From positions 40,031 to 104,030 of the forward strand of contig QJOU01000019.1 of NCBI GenBank assembly GCA_003265685.1: a DNA stretch of 64,000 nt, read 5' to 3'. Every line of letters begins with the position of its first letter. Positions within the stretch are counted from its first letter, which is position 1. Position numbers and translations under genes: made by a program. Shown here one piece after another: positions 46,731 to 56,082 of the stretch. Source of the stretch: Piscinibacter caeni (GTDB taxonomy: Bacteria; Pseudomonadota; Gammaproteobacteria; Burkholderiales; Burkholderiaceae_C). A model generated the notes under the pieces. That model was not told the origin of the DNA. It was given only the letters and a program-made list of their open reading frames with translations, and made no database searches.

Positions 46731-48011
46731 TCAGCTCCGCACTTCGCCCTGGCCGAGCACGATCCACTTCATCGAGGTCAGCCCCTCCAGCCCCACCGGC
46801 CCGCGGGCGTGGAACTTGTCGGTGCTGATGCCGATCTCGGCGCCCAGCCCGTACTCGAAGCCGTCGGCGAAGCGCGTGCTGGCGTTGACCATCACGCTGG
46901 CCGAATCGACCTCGCGCAGGAAGCGCATCGCGTTGGCGTGGCTGTCGGTCAGGATGGCGTCGGTGTGGTGCGAGCCGTGGCAGTTGACGTGGGCGATCGC
47001 CTCGTCGAGCGAATCGACCACCTTCACGCTGATGATCGGTGCGAGGTACTCCTCGCCCCAGTCGCTCTGCGCCGCGGGCACGACCTTGGCGCCCGCCACG
47101 TCCTGCAGGATCGCCGCGGCGCGCGGTTCGCAGCGCATCTCCACGCCCTTGGCGGCGAAGATGGCGCCGATGGCCGGCAGGAAACGCGGCGCGATCGCCG
47201 CATGCACCAGCAGCGATTCGGCCGCGTTGCAGGGGCTGTACTTCTGCGTCTTGGCGTTGTCGGTCACCTTGACGGCGAGCGCGAGGTCGGCGCTCTCGTC
47301 CACATAGACGTGGCAGTTGCCATCGAGGTGCTTGATGACCGGCACCTTCGCCTCGCGGCTGATGCGCTCGATCAGGCCCTTGCCACCACGCGGGATGATC
47401 ACGTCCACCGCCTCGGGCGAGGCGATCAGGTGGCCGACCGCGGCGCGGTCGGTGGTCTGGATCAGTTGCACCGCGTCGGGCGGCAGGCCGGCCTCGGCCA
47501 GCGCCGCCTGCACGCACTGCCACAGCGCGAGGTTGGAGCGGATCGCCTCCGAGCCGCCGCGCAGGATGCAGGCGTTGCCGCTCTTGATGGCGAGCGACGC
47601 GGCCTCGATCGTCACGTTCGGCCGGCTCTCGTAGATCATGCCGAACACGCCCAGCGGCACGCGCATCTGGCCCACGCTGATGCCGGTCGGGCGGCGGCGC
47701 AGGTTCGTGATCTCGCCGATCGGATCCGGCATCGCGGCGATCTGCTCGCAGCCTTCGGCGACGGTCTCGATCACCTTGTCGGTGAGCTTCAGGCGGTCGA
47801 CCATCGGCTCGGCGAGACCGCTGGCGCGGGCGGCCTCGAGGTCCTGTGCGTTGGCGGCCTGCAGCGCGGCACGGTCCTCGCGCAGGCGGCGGGCGAGCGC
47901 CAGCAGCGCGGCGTTCTTGGCGGCGGTGGAGGCCGCGGCCATCACGGTGGCGGCGGCGCGGGCGGCCACGCCCAGGTGGGCGACGGTGGCCTGCAGGTCG
48001 GCGGCGGTCAT
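46731..48011 (-). CDS. proA: Gamma-glutamyl phosphate reductase
   Basis: A 426-residue NADPH-dependent reductase of proline synthesis that converts glutamyl phosphate to the semialdehyde. Motifs: [32 protein letters not shown], the catalytic Cys in [14 protein letters not shown], and the C-terminal [20 protein letters not shown]. Length is typical. It starts at ATG 48011, 14 nt after the AEC carrier gene. proB is not adjacent. Confidence 0.96.
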   Translation of the reverse strand: MTAADLQATVAHLGVAARAAATVMAAASTAAKNAALLALARRLREDRAALQAANAQDLEAARASGLAEPMVDRLKLTDKVIETVAEGCEQIAAMPDPIGEITNLRRRPTGISVGQMRVPLGVFGMIYESRPNVTIEAASLAIKSGNACILRGGSEAIRSNLALWQCVQAALAEAGLPPDAVQLIQTTDRAAVGHLIASPEAVDVIIPRGGKGLIERISREAKVPVIKHLDGNCHVYVDESADLALAVKVTDNAKTQKYSPCNAAESLLVHAAIAPRFLPAIGAIFAAKGVEMRCEPRAAAILQDVAGAKVVPAAQSDWGEEYLAPIISVKVVDSLDEAIAHVNCHGSHHTDAILTDSHANAMRFLREVDSASVMVNASTRFADGFEYGLGAEIGISTDKFHARGPVGLEGLTSMKWIVLGQGEVRS

Positions 48012-48025
48012 GCCGCGATTCTCCC

Positions 48026-49015
48026 TCAGGCCAGAAATGCCAGCACGGCGAGCCAGAGCGCCGCGGTGGCAACGAAGGCGAGTGTCGAGAACACGATCGC
48101 CGCGGTCGCTTCCGCCTGCAGCGCGCCGTAGCGCTGCGAGAAGATCAGCGCGTTGCTTCCCACCGGCAGCGCGGCCATCATCACCACCACCGCCAGCGGC
48201 AGCCCGTCCAGCCCGAAGCCCCAATGGGCGACTGCCAGCACCAGCGCCGGCTGCACGATCAGCTTCAGCACCGACAGCACGACCGCGCCGCGCGCCGCGC
48301 CTTCCAGGCCGTAGTAGGCCAGCGACATGCCGATCAGCACCAGGCACAGCGGCACCACGGCCTGGCCGAGCGTGGCGAGGATCTCGTCGACCACGGTGGG
48401 CAGCGGCCAGCCGGTCAGGTTCCAGATCAGGCCCGCCAGCACCGGCAGCACCACCGGGTGGATGATGGTGTTGCGCAGCGTGCGGCCGAGGGTCTTGAGC
48501 AGGTGCGCGTTGGAGTGGCCGAGCGTGTGGCGCTCGCGCGCGAGGTCGAGCTCCACCAGGGCCGTCAGCACCGTCAGCAGCACCATCGCGTGCAGGCTGA
48601 CGATGGCCACGTGGATCGCCAGGCCCGTCTCGCCGAACAGCGCCGCCGCCATCGGGATGCCGACCTGCACCGAGTTGCCGAAGGTGGCCGAGATCGCGCG
48701 CACGCTGGGCGCGGCCGCGGGCAACGCGCCGTGCCGGTTGGCGTGCCGCTCGCGCAGGTAGACGAGGCCGAGCAGCCCCAGCACCGGCACGAAGAAGGCG
48801 ATCACGGTGCCCCAGGGCAGCGCGGCCAGGTCGATGCGCGCCGTGGTGCGCACCAGCAGCGCCGGCACGAAGATGTAGTAGGCCGCGTTGGCGAGCGTGC
48901 GCGCCGGGTCGCTGGTGTCGGTGTGTTCGCCCAGCCAGCGCAGCTTGCCCACCACCCAGCCGAGCGCGACGACCACGAAGATCGCCAGCAGCTTCAGGAA
49001 GACGAGGGTCGACAT
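48026..49015 (-). CDS. AEC (auxin efflux carrier) family permease
   Basis: A 329-residue inner-membrane carrier with about ten TM helices. It opens [20 protein letters not shown]; mid-protein has the family's [17 protein letters not shown]; the C-terminal half repeats with [17 protein letters not shown]. Bacterial AEC proteins often export or take up small organic acids or amino acids; the substrate is unknown. It may be cotranscribed with proA-queC downstream. It is separated from the sugar kinase by 48 bp. Confidence 0.86.
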   Translation of the reverse strand: MSTLVFLKLLAIFVVVALGWVVGKLRWLGEHTDTSDPARTLANAAYYIFVPALLVRTTARIDLAALPWGTVIAFFVPVLGLLGLVYLRERHANRHGALPAAAPSVRAISATFGNSVQVGIPMAAALFGETGLAIHVAIVSLHAMVLLTVLTALVELDLARERHTLGHSNAHLLKTLGRTLRNTIIHPVVLPVLAGLIWNLTGWPLPTVVDEILATLGQAVVPLCLVLIGMSLAYYGLEGAARGAVVLSVLKLIVQPALVLAVAHWGFGLDGLPLAVVVMMAALPVGSNALIFSQRYGALQAEATAAIVFSTLAFVATAALWLAVLAFLA

Positions 49016-49063
49016 GCGCCGCGAGTATGGCCTCGCGGCGCGCGGCGATTGACCCGAGTCAGG

Positions 49064-49990
49064 TCACGGCAGCTCTGCGCGGCGCGGCATGTCCGCCCCG
49101 CGGCGCGAGCAGGTGATGGCGGCGGCGCGTGCGGCGAAGCCGAGCGCATCACGCAGCTCGTCGGCCGACAGCGCGGCGAGCGCCGCACCGCTCAGGCGGT
49201 CGTGCTCCGCCAGCCAGGTCAGCAGCGCGCACTGGAAGGTGTCGCCGGCGCCGACGGTGTCGATCACTTTCACCGGAATCGGCGGCACCGTCACCTCGTG
49301 CTGCGCCGTCCAGCCGAGCGCGCCCTCGCCGCCGCGCGTCACGACCACCAGCTTGACGCCCTGGGCCAGCGCCTTGGCGGCAAAGTCCTTCGGCGCGGTG
49401 CCGGGCACGACGAGCTGCAGGTCCTCCTCGCTGACCTTGAGCAGCTGGGTGTGCGGCAGCATCCAGTCGATCTGCTCGCGCCAGACCTCGAGGTCCGGCT
49501 CGACGTTCAGGCGGATGTTCGGGTCGTAGGCGATCAGCGTGCGCTGGAACTCGCGCTCGACCAGCATGCGCTGCGTCACCGCGGTCGGGCCGACCACGGT
49601 GGCGTAGGAGCCGAAGTTGATCGCCTTCACGCCGTCGGGCAGCGTGGCCAGCGCGTCGGGCGTCAGGCGGCGGTCGGCACAACCCTCGCCGTAGAACGAG
49701 TACGAGGGCACGCCCTTGGCATCCAGGCCGATCAGGCTCAGCGTGGTGGGCGCCTCGGAGCGCTGCACGGTCGAGGTGTTCACGCCTTCCTCGCGCAGCG
49801 TGCGCATCAGACGTTCGCCCAGGAAGCCGGTGCCGACCTGCGAGAGGAAGCACACCGGCTGCGCCAGCCGTGCCAGGCCGACCGCCACGTTGAACGGCGA
49901 GCCGCCGACGCGGGCATCCAGCGCCATGCCGGTGGGTGTGTCACCGGCCGCGAAGACGTCGAACAGGGCTTCACCGCAGACCACGAACAT
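49064..49990 (-). CDS. PfkB-family sugar kinase, probable fructokinase
   Basis: A 308-residue ribokinase-family kinase. It has VCGEALFDVFAAG at the N-terminus, the substrate motif VGGSPFNVAVGLARL, and the anion-hole and base motif VKVIDTVGAGDTFQCAL. The context (divergent from frcBCA, sharing the palindromic operator) points to phosphorylation of the imported sugar, probably fructose to fructose 6-phosphate (FrcK-like role). Substrate is inferred from position, as PfkB kinases vary. Confidence 0.85.
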   Translation of the reverse strand: MFVVCGEALFDVFAAGDTPTGMALDARVGGSPFNVAVGLARLAQPVCFLSQVGTGFLGERLMRTLREEGVNTSTVQRSEAPTTLSLIGLDAKGVPSYSFYGEGCADRRLTPDALATLPDGVKAINFGSYATVVGPTAVTQRMLVEREFQRTLIAYDPNIRLNVEPDLEVWREQIDWMLPHTQLLKVSEEDLQLVVPGTAPKDFAAKALAQGVKLVVVTRGGEGALGWTAQHEVTVPPIPVKVIDTVGAGDTFQCALLTWLAEHDRLSGAALAALSADELRDALGFAARAAAITCSRRGADMPRRAELP

Positions 49991-50060
49991 GAGCTTGTCT
50001 CCTCGTCGAAATGGCCGCGAGCATCCTCCGAACCCGGGTCCGGCGCATCCGGGTTTTCCA

Positions 50061-50085
50061 TTAATAAATCAACTTGATTTATTAA
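50061..50085. promoter_or_regulatory. Perfect 25-bp palindrome, ROK-repressor operator candidate
   Basis: TTAATAAATCAA (50061-50072), one central C, then its exact complement TTGATTTATTAA (50074-50085), in the kinase-frcB divergent gap. The AT-rich dyad with TTTATT arms resembles ROK-family (Mlc/NagC/XylR type) sites. The regulator is probably the gene at 53490. Confidence 0.75.
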
Positions 50086-50102
50086 ACGATGCCGACCAGA
50101 AT
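50074..50102 (+). promoter_or_regulatory. frcB promoter overlapping the operator
   Basis: TTGATT (50074-50079, inside the right arm of the palindrome), 17-nt spacer, CAGAAT (50097-50102). A bound repressor would cover the -35 element. Confidence 0.5.
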
Positions 50103-50174
50103 TCGTTCCAGCCCGCCACCCCGGCGGTGCTGCCGAATCCACCACCAGACATCGTCACCCCGAGGAGACACTCG

Positions 50175-51173
50175 ATGCAGTTCAAGCACACCGCCCTGAT
50201 CGCCGCCCTGTTCGCCACCGCCGGCTCTGCCCTGGCGGCCGACCAGGTGGTGATCGGCCTGATCACCAAGACCGAGACGAACCCCTTCTTCGTGAAGATG
50301 AAGGAAGGCGCCACGGAAGCGGCCAAGGCCAAGGGCGCGAAGCTGCTGTCCGGCGCCGGCAAGGCCGACGGCGACAACGCCGGCCAGGTGACCGCGATGG
50401 AGAACATGATCGCCGCCGGTGCCAAGACCATCCTGATCACCCCGAGCGATGCGAAGGCCATCATCCCGGCGATCAAGAAGGCGCGCGAGAAGGGCGTGCT
50501 GGTGATCGCGCTGGACAGCCCGACCGACCCGGCCGACGCCACCGACGCGCTGTTCGCGACCGACAACTACAAGGCCGGCGTGCTGATCGGCCAGTACGCC
50601 AAGGCGGCGATGGCGGGCAAGCCGGCCAAGATCGCCACGCTCGACCTGTTCCCCGGCCACCCGGTGGGCGCGCAGCGCCACAACGGCTTCCTGCAGGGCT
50701 TCGGCCTGCAGAGCTACGACGCGAAGAACAACGAGCTCGCCAAGCCGGCCGAGGTGGTCTGCATGGCCGACAGCTTCGGCGACCGCGCCAAGGGTCAGAC
50801 CGCGATGGAGAACTGCCTCCAGAAGAACCCGGACATCAACCTCGTCTACACGATCAACGAGCCCGCCGCGGCCGGCGCCTTCAACGCGCTGCAGAAGGCC
50901 GGCAAGGAGAAGGGCGTGACGATCGTGTCGGTGGACGGCGGCTGCGACGGCGTGAAGGACGTCGCCGCGGGCAAGATCGCCGCGACCTCGCAGCAGTACC
51001 CGCTGAAGATGGCCTCGATGGGCGTGGAGGCCGGCATCGAGTACGCCAAGACTGGCAAGAAGCCGAGCGGCTACACCGACACCGGCGTGACGCTGATCGC
51101 CAAGAACCCGATCGCCGGTGTCGACAGCAAGGACACCAAGACCGGCCTCGACCTGTGCTGGGGCAAGAAGTAA
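50175..51173 (+). CDS. frcB: Sugar ABC transporter periplasmic binding protein (fructose-type)
   Basis: A 332-residue periplasmic protein of the ribose/galactose-binding class (peripla_BP_4). The signal peptide MQFKHTALIAALFATAGSALA ends near residue 21-22. The mature part begins VVIGLITKTETNPFFVKMKEG and has TILITPSDAKAIIPAI and SVDGGCDGVKDVAAG, typical of sugar-binding lobes. Whole-locus similarity to the FrcBCAK fructose system is the reason for the name. A GAGGAGA site precedes ATG 50175. A strong hairpin follows the gene, probably protecting its mRNA. Confidence 0.85.
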   Translation: MQFKHTALIAALFATAGSALAADQVVIGLITKTETNPFFVKMKEGATEAAKAKGAKLLSGAGKADGDNAGQVTAMENMIAAGAKTILITPSDAKAIIPAIKKAREKGVLVIALDSPTDPADATDALFATDNYKAGVLIGQYAKAAMAGKPAKIATLDLFPGHPVGAQRHNGFLQGFGLQSYDAKNNELAKPAEVVCMADSFGDRAKGQTAMENCLQKNPDINLVYTINEPAAAGAFNALQKAGKEKGVTIVSVDGGCDGVKDVAAGKIAATSQQYPLKMASMGVEAGIEYAKTGKKPSGYTDTGVTLIAKNPIAGVDSKDTKTGLDLCWGKK

Positions 51174-51206
51174 GCCTCGCGCGTCGCTGACGCCTCGCAC
51201 GGCCGC

Positions 51207-51231
51207 CCCCGGCCCGCCCAGCGGGCCGGGG
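51207..51231 (+). other. Intercistronic hairpin between frcB and frcC
   Basis: Perfect 11-bp GC stem (51207-51217 with 51221-51231) with a 3-nt loop, inside an operon. Such elements typically stabilise the upstream binding-protein mRNA or partly terminate transcription, lowering permease output. Confidence 0.6.
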
Positions 51232-51269
51232 AGCGAGCCGCCGCATTCCCGAACCACGGAGGAGACCGC

Positions 51270-52229
51270 GTGGACACCTTGAAGAGCAAGTTGCCGCCGA
51301 TCGGCCAGCTCGGACCTTTCATCGCCCTCGTGATCGCCTGTGCCGTCTTCGGCCTGACGACCGATCGCTTCTTCAGCGGCGAGAACTTCTCGCTGATCCT
51401 GCAGCAGGTGATGGTGGTCGGCGTGATCGCCATCGGCCAGACGCTGATCATCCTGACCGCCGGCATCGACCTCTCCTGCGGCATGCTGATGGCGCTGGGC
51501 AGCATCGTGATGACCAAGTTCGCCGCCGACCTGGGCATGCCCGCGCCGCTGGCCATCCTGTGCGGCATCGGCGTGACGGCGCTGTTCGGCCTGGTCAACG
51601 GGCTGCTGGTCACGCGCATCAAGCTGCCGCCGTTCATCGTCACGCTGGGCACCTTCAACATCGCCTTCGCCATCACGCAGCTGTACTCGGGCTCGCAGAC
51701 GATCACCGAGGTGCCGCCGCTGATGACCTGGCTCGGCGGCACCTTCGCCATCGGCGGCACCAACGTCGCCTTCGGCACCGTGCTGATGATCCTGCTCTAC
51801 CTCGGCGCCTGGTTCTGGCTGCGCGAGACCGGCGCCGGGCGCCACGTCTACGCGGTAGGCAACAACCCCGAGGCCACCCGCCTCGTCGGTATCCCGACCG
51901 ACCGCGTGCTGCTCGGTGTCTACGTGCTGGCCGGCGTCTTCTACGGCATCGCCTCGCTGCTGGCGGTCTCGCGCACCGGCGTCGGCGACCCGAACGCCGG
52001 TCAGACCGAGAACCTCGACGCGATCACCGCGGTCGTGCTCGGCGGCACCAGCCTGTTCGGCGGCCGCGGCATGATCCTCGGCTCGCTGATCGGCGCGATC
52101 GTCGTCGGCGTGCTGCGCAACGGCCTGACGCTGATGGGCGTGTCCTCTGTCTACCAGGTGCTCATCACCGGCATCCTCGTGATCCTGGCGGTGGCGATCG
52201 ACCAACTGTCTCGCAAGGGGGGCCGCTGA
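51270..52229 (+). CDS. frcC: Sugar ABC transporter permease (fructose-type)
   Basis: A 319-residue inner-membrane permease of the RbsC/BPD_transp_2 type with about 8-10 TM helices. Motifs: GQTLIILTAGIDLSCGMLMA, RIKLPPFIVTLGTFNI, the coupling-loop region YAVGNNPEATRLVGIPTDRV, and NLDAITAVVLGGTSLFGGRG. The GTG start follows a GGAGGAG site. It ends 1 nt before the frcA ATG. Confidence 0.88.
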   Translation: MDTLKSKLPPIGQLGPFIALVIACAVFGLTTDRFFSGENFSLILQQVMVVGVIAIGQTLIILTAGIDLSCGMLMALGSIVMTKFAADLGMPAPLAILCGIGVTALFGLVNGLLVTRIKLPPFIVTLGTFNIAFAITQLYSGSQTITEVPPLMTWLGGTFAIGGTNVAFGTVLMILLYLGAWFWLRETGAGRHVYAVGNNPEATRLVGIPTDRVLLGVYVLAGVFYGIASLLAVSRTGVGDPNAGQTENLDAITAVVLGGTSLFGGRGMILGSLIGAIVVGVLRNGLTLMGVSSVYQVLITGILVILAVAIDQLSRKGGR

Positions 52230-52230
52230 G

Positions 52231-53022
52231 ATGGCATCCACTGAACTTGTCATGCAGGCCCGCGGCCTGGTCAAGCGCTACGGCCAGGTGACCGCACTCG
52301 ACGGGGCCGATTTCGAGCTGCGCGCCGGCGAAATCCTCGCGGTGATCGGCGACAACGGCGCCGGCAAATCCTCGCTGATCAAGGCGCTGTCCGGCGCGAC
52401 GATTCCCGACGAGGGCGAGATCTTCCTCGACGGCAAGCCAATCAAGTTCGGCAACCCGATGGACGCGCGCCGCGCCGGCATCGAGTGCTGCTACCAGGAC
52501 CTGGCGGTGGCCCCGGCGATGACGATCGCCGAGAACCTGTTCCTCGGCCGCGAGATGCGCCGCGAGGGCTTCCTCGGCAACGCGCTGCGCATGCTCGACA
52601 AGAAGAAGATGCTCGAGATCGCGATGGCCCGGATGGCCGACCTGAAGGTGGGCATCCGCTCGATGACGCAGGCAGTCGAGACGCTCTCCGGCGGCCAGCG
52701 CCAGTGCGTGGCCGTGGCGCGCGCGGCGGCCTTCGCGCAGCACGTGGTCATCCTCGACGAGCCGACCGCCGCGCTCGGCGTCAAGGAAGGCAACATGGTG
52801 CTCGAGCTGATCCGGCGCGTGCGCGACAAGGGCCTGCCGGTGATCCTGATCTCGCACAACATGCCGCACGTCTTCGAGATCGCCGACCGCATTCACGTGG
52901 CCCGCCTGGGCCGCCGCGCCGCGATCCTGAACCCGAAGAAGATCAGCATGAGCGACACCGTGGCCGTGATGACCGGCGCGATGCCGCCCGAGAAGATCCC
53001 GGCCGAGTGCCTGGCGCATTGA
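52231..53022 (+). CDS. frcA: Sugar ABC transporter ATP-binding protein (fructose-type)
   Basis: A 263-residue single-domain ATPase. Walker A is IGDNGAGKSSLIKAL, signature LSGGQRQCVAVARA, Walker B VVILDEPTAALG, and the switch His lies in LISHNMPHVFE. Ribose-type systems usually use a double-length ATPase (about 500 residues); the short form matches FrcA of the fructose system, which supports the substrate assignment. Confidence 0.88.
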   Translation: MASTELVMQARGLVKRYGQVTALDGADFELRAGEILAVIGDNGAGKSSLIKALSGATIPDEGEIFLDGKPIKFGNPMDARRAGIECCYQDLAVAPAMTIAENLFLGREMRREGFLGNALRMLDKKKMLEIAMARMADLKVGIRSMTQAVETLSGGQRQCVAVARAAAFAQHVVILDEPTAALGVKEGNMVLELIRRVRDKGLPVILISHNMPHVFEIADRIHVARLGRRAAILNPKKISMSDTVAVMTGAMPPEKIPAECLAH

Positions 53023-53034
53023 GGGGAGGTGCAC

Positions 53035-53490
53035 ATGTTGAAGGGCATCAACCCGCTGCTCGGCCCGGACCTGCTGAAGGTGCTGGCCGAGATGGGCCAC
53101 GGCGACGAGATCGTGCTGGCCGACGCCAATTTCACCGCCGCCTCGCTGGGGCGCGACAAGCCGGTGATCCAGATGCCGGGCGTCGGCGTCGCGGCGCTCG
53201 CCGAGGCAGTGCTGTCGCTGTTCCCGCTCGACCAGTACGTCGAGCAGCCCTGTGCGTTCATGCACGTGGGCGGCCAGGCGCCGGACTACCGCTCGGGGCT
53301 GCAGCGCGAGGTGATCGCCGCGGCGGTCTCGGCCGGGCACGCGCAGGACGCACAATTCGAGGCGATGGAACGTTTCGCCTTCTACGACCGGGTGCGCAAC
53401 GCCTTCGCCATCGTGCAGACCGGCGAGCTGCAGGCCTACGCGAACTTCCTTTTCAAGAAGGGCGTGATCGCGGAGCCGCTGCGCCCCTGA
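53035..53490 (+). CDS. FucU/RbsD-family sugar mutarotase
   Basis: A 151-residue enzyme that speeds interconversion of sugar anomers or ring forms. It begins MLKGINPLLGPDLLKVLAEM, with the catalytic-region GHGDEIVLADANF and the late FAFYDRVRNAFAIVQTGE, which is closer to FucU than RbsD. In this operon it may supply the furanose form of fructose to the kinase (inference). GGGGAGG sits 5-6 nt before ATG 53035; an in-frame GTG at 53029 overlaps that site and is rejected. It shares one base with the regulator start. Confidence 0.85.
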   Translation: MLKGINPLLGPDLLKVLAEMGHGDEIVLADANFTAASLGRDKPVIQMPGVGVAALAEAVLSLFPLDQYVEQPCAFMHVGGQAPDYRSGLQREVIAAAVSAGHAQDAQFEAMERFAFYDRVRNAFAIVQTGELQAYANFLFKKGVIAEPLRP

Positions 53491-54719
53491 TGATGAAGAG
53501 CGCACATGCCGGCGGCGAGACGCGGCTGCGGCCGCGCGGCTCCAACCATGTCGGCATGCGCCAGTTCAACGAGCGCGTGGTGCTGCAAGCGGTGCGCCTG
53601 CACGGCAGCCTGCCCAAGGCCGAGATCGCACGCGTGACGCACCTGACGCCGCAGACGGTGCAGATCATCATCGCGCGGCTCGAGGCCGACGACCTGGTGC
53701 GCAAGCTGGCCCCGGTGCGCGGCAAGGTGGGCCAGCCTTCGGTGCCGATGGCACTGAACCCGGACGGTGCGTTCTCGATCGGCATCAAGATCGGCCGGCG
53801 CAGCATGGACATGCTGCTGGTCGATTTCGTCGGCCAGGTGCGCGAGCGGGTCGCGCTGGCCTACGATTTCCCCGATCCGGACACGCTGTTCGACGAGATC
53901 GACGCCCGGCTCGACAAGCTTGCCGGCGCGCTGCCCGCGCGGCTGCGCGAGCGGCTGCACGGGGTGGGCATCGCCGCGCCGCTGTCGCTGGGCGGCTGGC
54001 ATGAGGTGCTGGGCATCGCGCCGGAGAAGGCCGCCAAGTGGCGCGACGTGGACATCCGCGAGCGGGTCGCGGCCATGACCGATCTGCCCGTCGGCTTCGT
54101 GAAGGACACCGCGGCCGCCTGCGTCGCCGAGCTGGTGGCCGGGCGCGGGCGCAGCATCCGCAGCTTCCTCTACGTGTTCGTCGACACCTTCATCGGCGGC
54201 GGCCTGGTGCTGGACAGCCACCTGCGCTCGGGCCTGCACGGCAACGCCGGGGCGATCGGCTCGATGCCGCTGGGCCGCGTGACCCAGGGCATGCCGCCGG
54301 CACGCGAGCAGCTGCTCGGCGTGGCCTCGCTGTTCAACCTCGAGGCGCTGTACCGCGAAGCGGGGCTGGACCCGACGGCCGTCACCGACGAGCGCGCCCT
54401 GCAGCCGCCCTGGCTCGAGTTCACCGAGCGCTGGCTGGCCGACGCCGCCTCGGCGGTGGCGCTGACGGTGAACGCCGCCGCCTGCCTGCTCGACCTGGAA
54501 GGCGTGATCCTCGACGGCTCGTTCAGCGCCGCGCTGCGCGACCGCCTGCTCGCCGCGCTGGTGCCGGCGCTTGACCGGCACTGCTGGGAAGGCGTGGAAC
54601 GCCCGGCGGTGCTGGCCGGCACGATCGGCTCGGACGCCCGCGCGATCGGCGGTGCGCTGCTGCCGCTGTACGACAACTTCGCGCCTGACCGCGACCTGTT
54701 CTTGAAGCTCGACGCCTGA
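53490..54719 (+). CDS. frcR: ROK-family transcriptional regulator of the fructose locus
   Basis: A 409-residue protein with an N-terminal winged helix (about 20-85: MRQFNERVVLQAVRLHGSLP, KAEIARVTHLTPQTVQIIIA) and a C-terminal ROK sugar-kinase-like domain (FSIGIKIGRRSMDMLLVDF; SGLHGNAGAIGSMPLG). The usual CxCGxxGC zinc motif of ROK proteins is not visible. It is likely a sugar-released repressor binding the palindrome at 50061. ATG 53490 overlaps the mutarotase stop; ATG 53493 is equally possible. Confidence 0.85.
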   Translation: MMKSAHAGGETRLRPRGSNHVGMRQFNERVVLQAVRLHGSLPKAEIARVTHLTPQTVQIIIARLEADDLVRKLAPVRGKVGQPSVPMALNPDGAFSIGIKIGRRSMDMLLVDFVGQVRERVALAYDFPDPDTLFDEIDARLDKLAGALPARLRERLHGVGIAAPLSLGGWHEVLGIAPEKAAKWRDVDIRERVAAMTDLPVGFVKDTAAACVAELVAGRGRSIRSFLYVFVDTFIGGGLVLDSHLRSGLHGNAGAIGSMPLGRVTQGMPPAREQLLGVASLFNLEALYREAGLDPTAVTDERALQPPWLEFTERWLADAASAVALTVNAAACLLDLEGVILDGSFSAALRDRLLAALVPALDRHCWEGVERPAVLAGTIGSDARAIGGALLPLYDNFAPDRDLFLKLDA

Positions 54720-54732
54720 GGGACCTCGGCGC

Positions 54733-55920
54733 TCAGCGCCCGCCGAACATCATCTGCCGCGCCAGCACCGAGCGCGCCGGCGCGAACGCCTGCAGCGCCG
54801 CGAGGCCCAGCCCGCGCGCCGCCCCTGCGCCCGGGATCGCCCAGGTGAAGCTGCGCGCGAGGAAGTCGGTGGCCGCGATCATCGACCAGCGGTCCGGCGC
54901 ACGCTGCCACTCGAGCCGGCGCAGCGCCGCATCGACGCCCGGACCGCGGCGCAGCGCCTCCACCAGCGACCAGGCGTCGCGCAGGCCCAGGTTGAGCCCC
55001 TGGCCGGCCACCGGATGCAGCGTCTGCGCCGCGTTGCCGATGCGCACCGTGCGGCCCTGCGTCAGGGTGCGCTCGGCGTTCAGGCCGAGCGCGAAGCGCT
55101 TGAGCGGCGACACCGTGGTGGGCATGCCCAGGTCGGCCGGCAGCAGGTGGCGCAGCACGGCCAGGCGCTGCGCGTCGTCGAGCGCGGGTAGCGGGTCGTC
55201 GTCGGCATCGACGCACCACACCAGCGCCGAGCGGCGGTCCGGCAGCGGCAGCAGCGCGAGCGGGCCGTTGCGCGTGAAGCGTTCCACCGCCACGCCTGCG
55301 GGCGCGCCCTCGGCCCAGCCCAGCGTGCCCACCCAGGCGGCCTGGCGGTAGTCGTGCGTGACGGCCTTGCGGGCCTGCTCCGCGAACACGCCGCCTTCGG
55401 CGACGACGGCGAGGTCGAATCGTTCGGCCACGCCGGCGTCGACCTCGACCGCCCCGACGACCGGCCTGAGCCCGGTGACCGGCTGGCCGAAGCGCGCCTG
55501 CAGCCGCGCCGGCTCGCGCGCCACGCGGTCCATCCAGCGCTGCTGCAGGCAGGTGACCAGCGCCCCGTAGGAAAGCACCGCGCCGAGCATCGGCACACCC
55601 TCCTCGCGCGCCAGGATGCGCAGCTCGGGCGGATGACGCGCGGGCCAGGGCATGGCCGCCTGCTGCTGCGACACCCGCACCTCGAGGATGGGCTGGGCCG
55701 CCGTCGCGGGCCACGCCTCCAGCCGCCGCAGCAGCTGCACGCTGCCCAGCGCCAGCGCGAGCGTGCGTGAGTCGGCGGACAGGTCCTTGTCCGCGGCGCG
55801 GCCGTCGAACAGCGCGATGACGGCCTGCGGCAGCAGCTCGGCCGCACGCAGCGCCAGCGCCAGGCCGACCGGGCCTGCGCCGATCACGGCGATCGACTCG
55901 ACCGAGGTCATTGGGGACAT
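54733..55920 (-). CDS. UbiH/UbiF/Coq6-family FAD-dependent monooxygenase
   Basis: A 395-residue flavin hydroxylase. It has IAVIGAGPVGLALALRAAEL at the N-terminus, and the second FAD motif is RIGNAAQTLHPVAGQGLNLG followed by LRDAWSLVEALRR. It probably hydroxylates the ring of a ubiquinone precursor. Which position cannot be said. Starts at 55920 (MSPMTSVESIAVIG) and 55911 are both possible; no strong ribosome-binding site decides. It is convergent with the ROK regulator (13-nt gap). Confidence 0.85.
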   Translation of the reverse strand: MSPMTSVESIAVIGAGPVGLALALRAAELLPQAVIALFDGRAADKDLSADSRTLALALGSVQLLRRLEAWPATAAQPILEVRVSQQQAAMPWPARHPPELRILAREEGVPMLGAVLSYGALVTCLQQRWMDRVAREPARLQARFGQPVTGLRPVVGAVEVDAGVAERFDLAVVAEGGVFAEQARKAVTHDYRQAAWVGTLGWAEGAPAGVAVERFTRNGPLALLPLPDRRSALVWCVDADDDPLPALDDAQRLAVLRHLLPADLGMPTTVSPLKRFALGLNAERTLTQGRTVRIGNAAQTLHPVAGQGLNLGLRDAWSLVEALRRGPGVDAALRRLEWQRAPDRWSMIAATDFLARSFTWAIPGAGAARGLGLAALQAFAPARSVLARQMMFGGR

Positions 55921-56082
55921 GTCCACATTGTCACGAACCCTTGATTTCAATGGCCTTTCCCCACCGCGCACCGGGGGGTGACGCAGGCCCACCGGCACCG
56001 GCGCCACTCGCAGAATAAGCCATCAATGCGAGACCGGCAGGGCAGCGCCGGATCCGCGACATGTCAACACAGGGGAGCCTTG

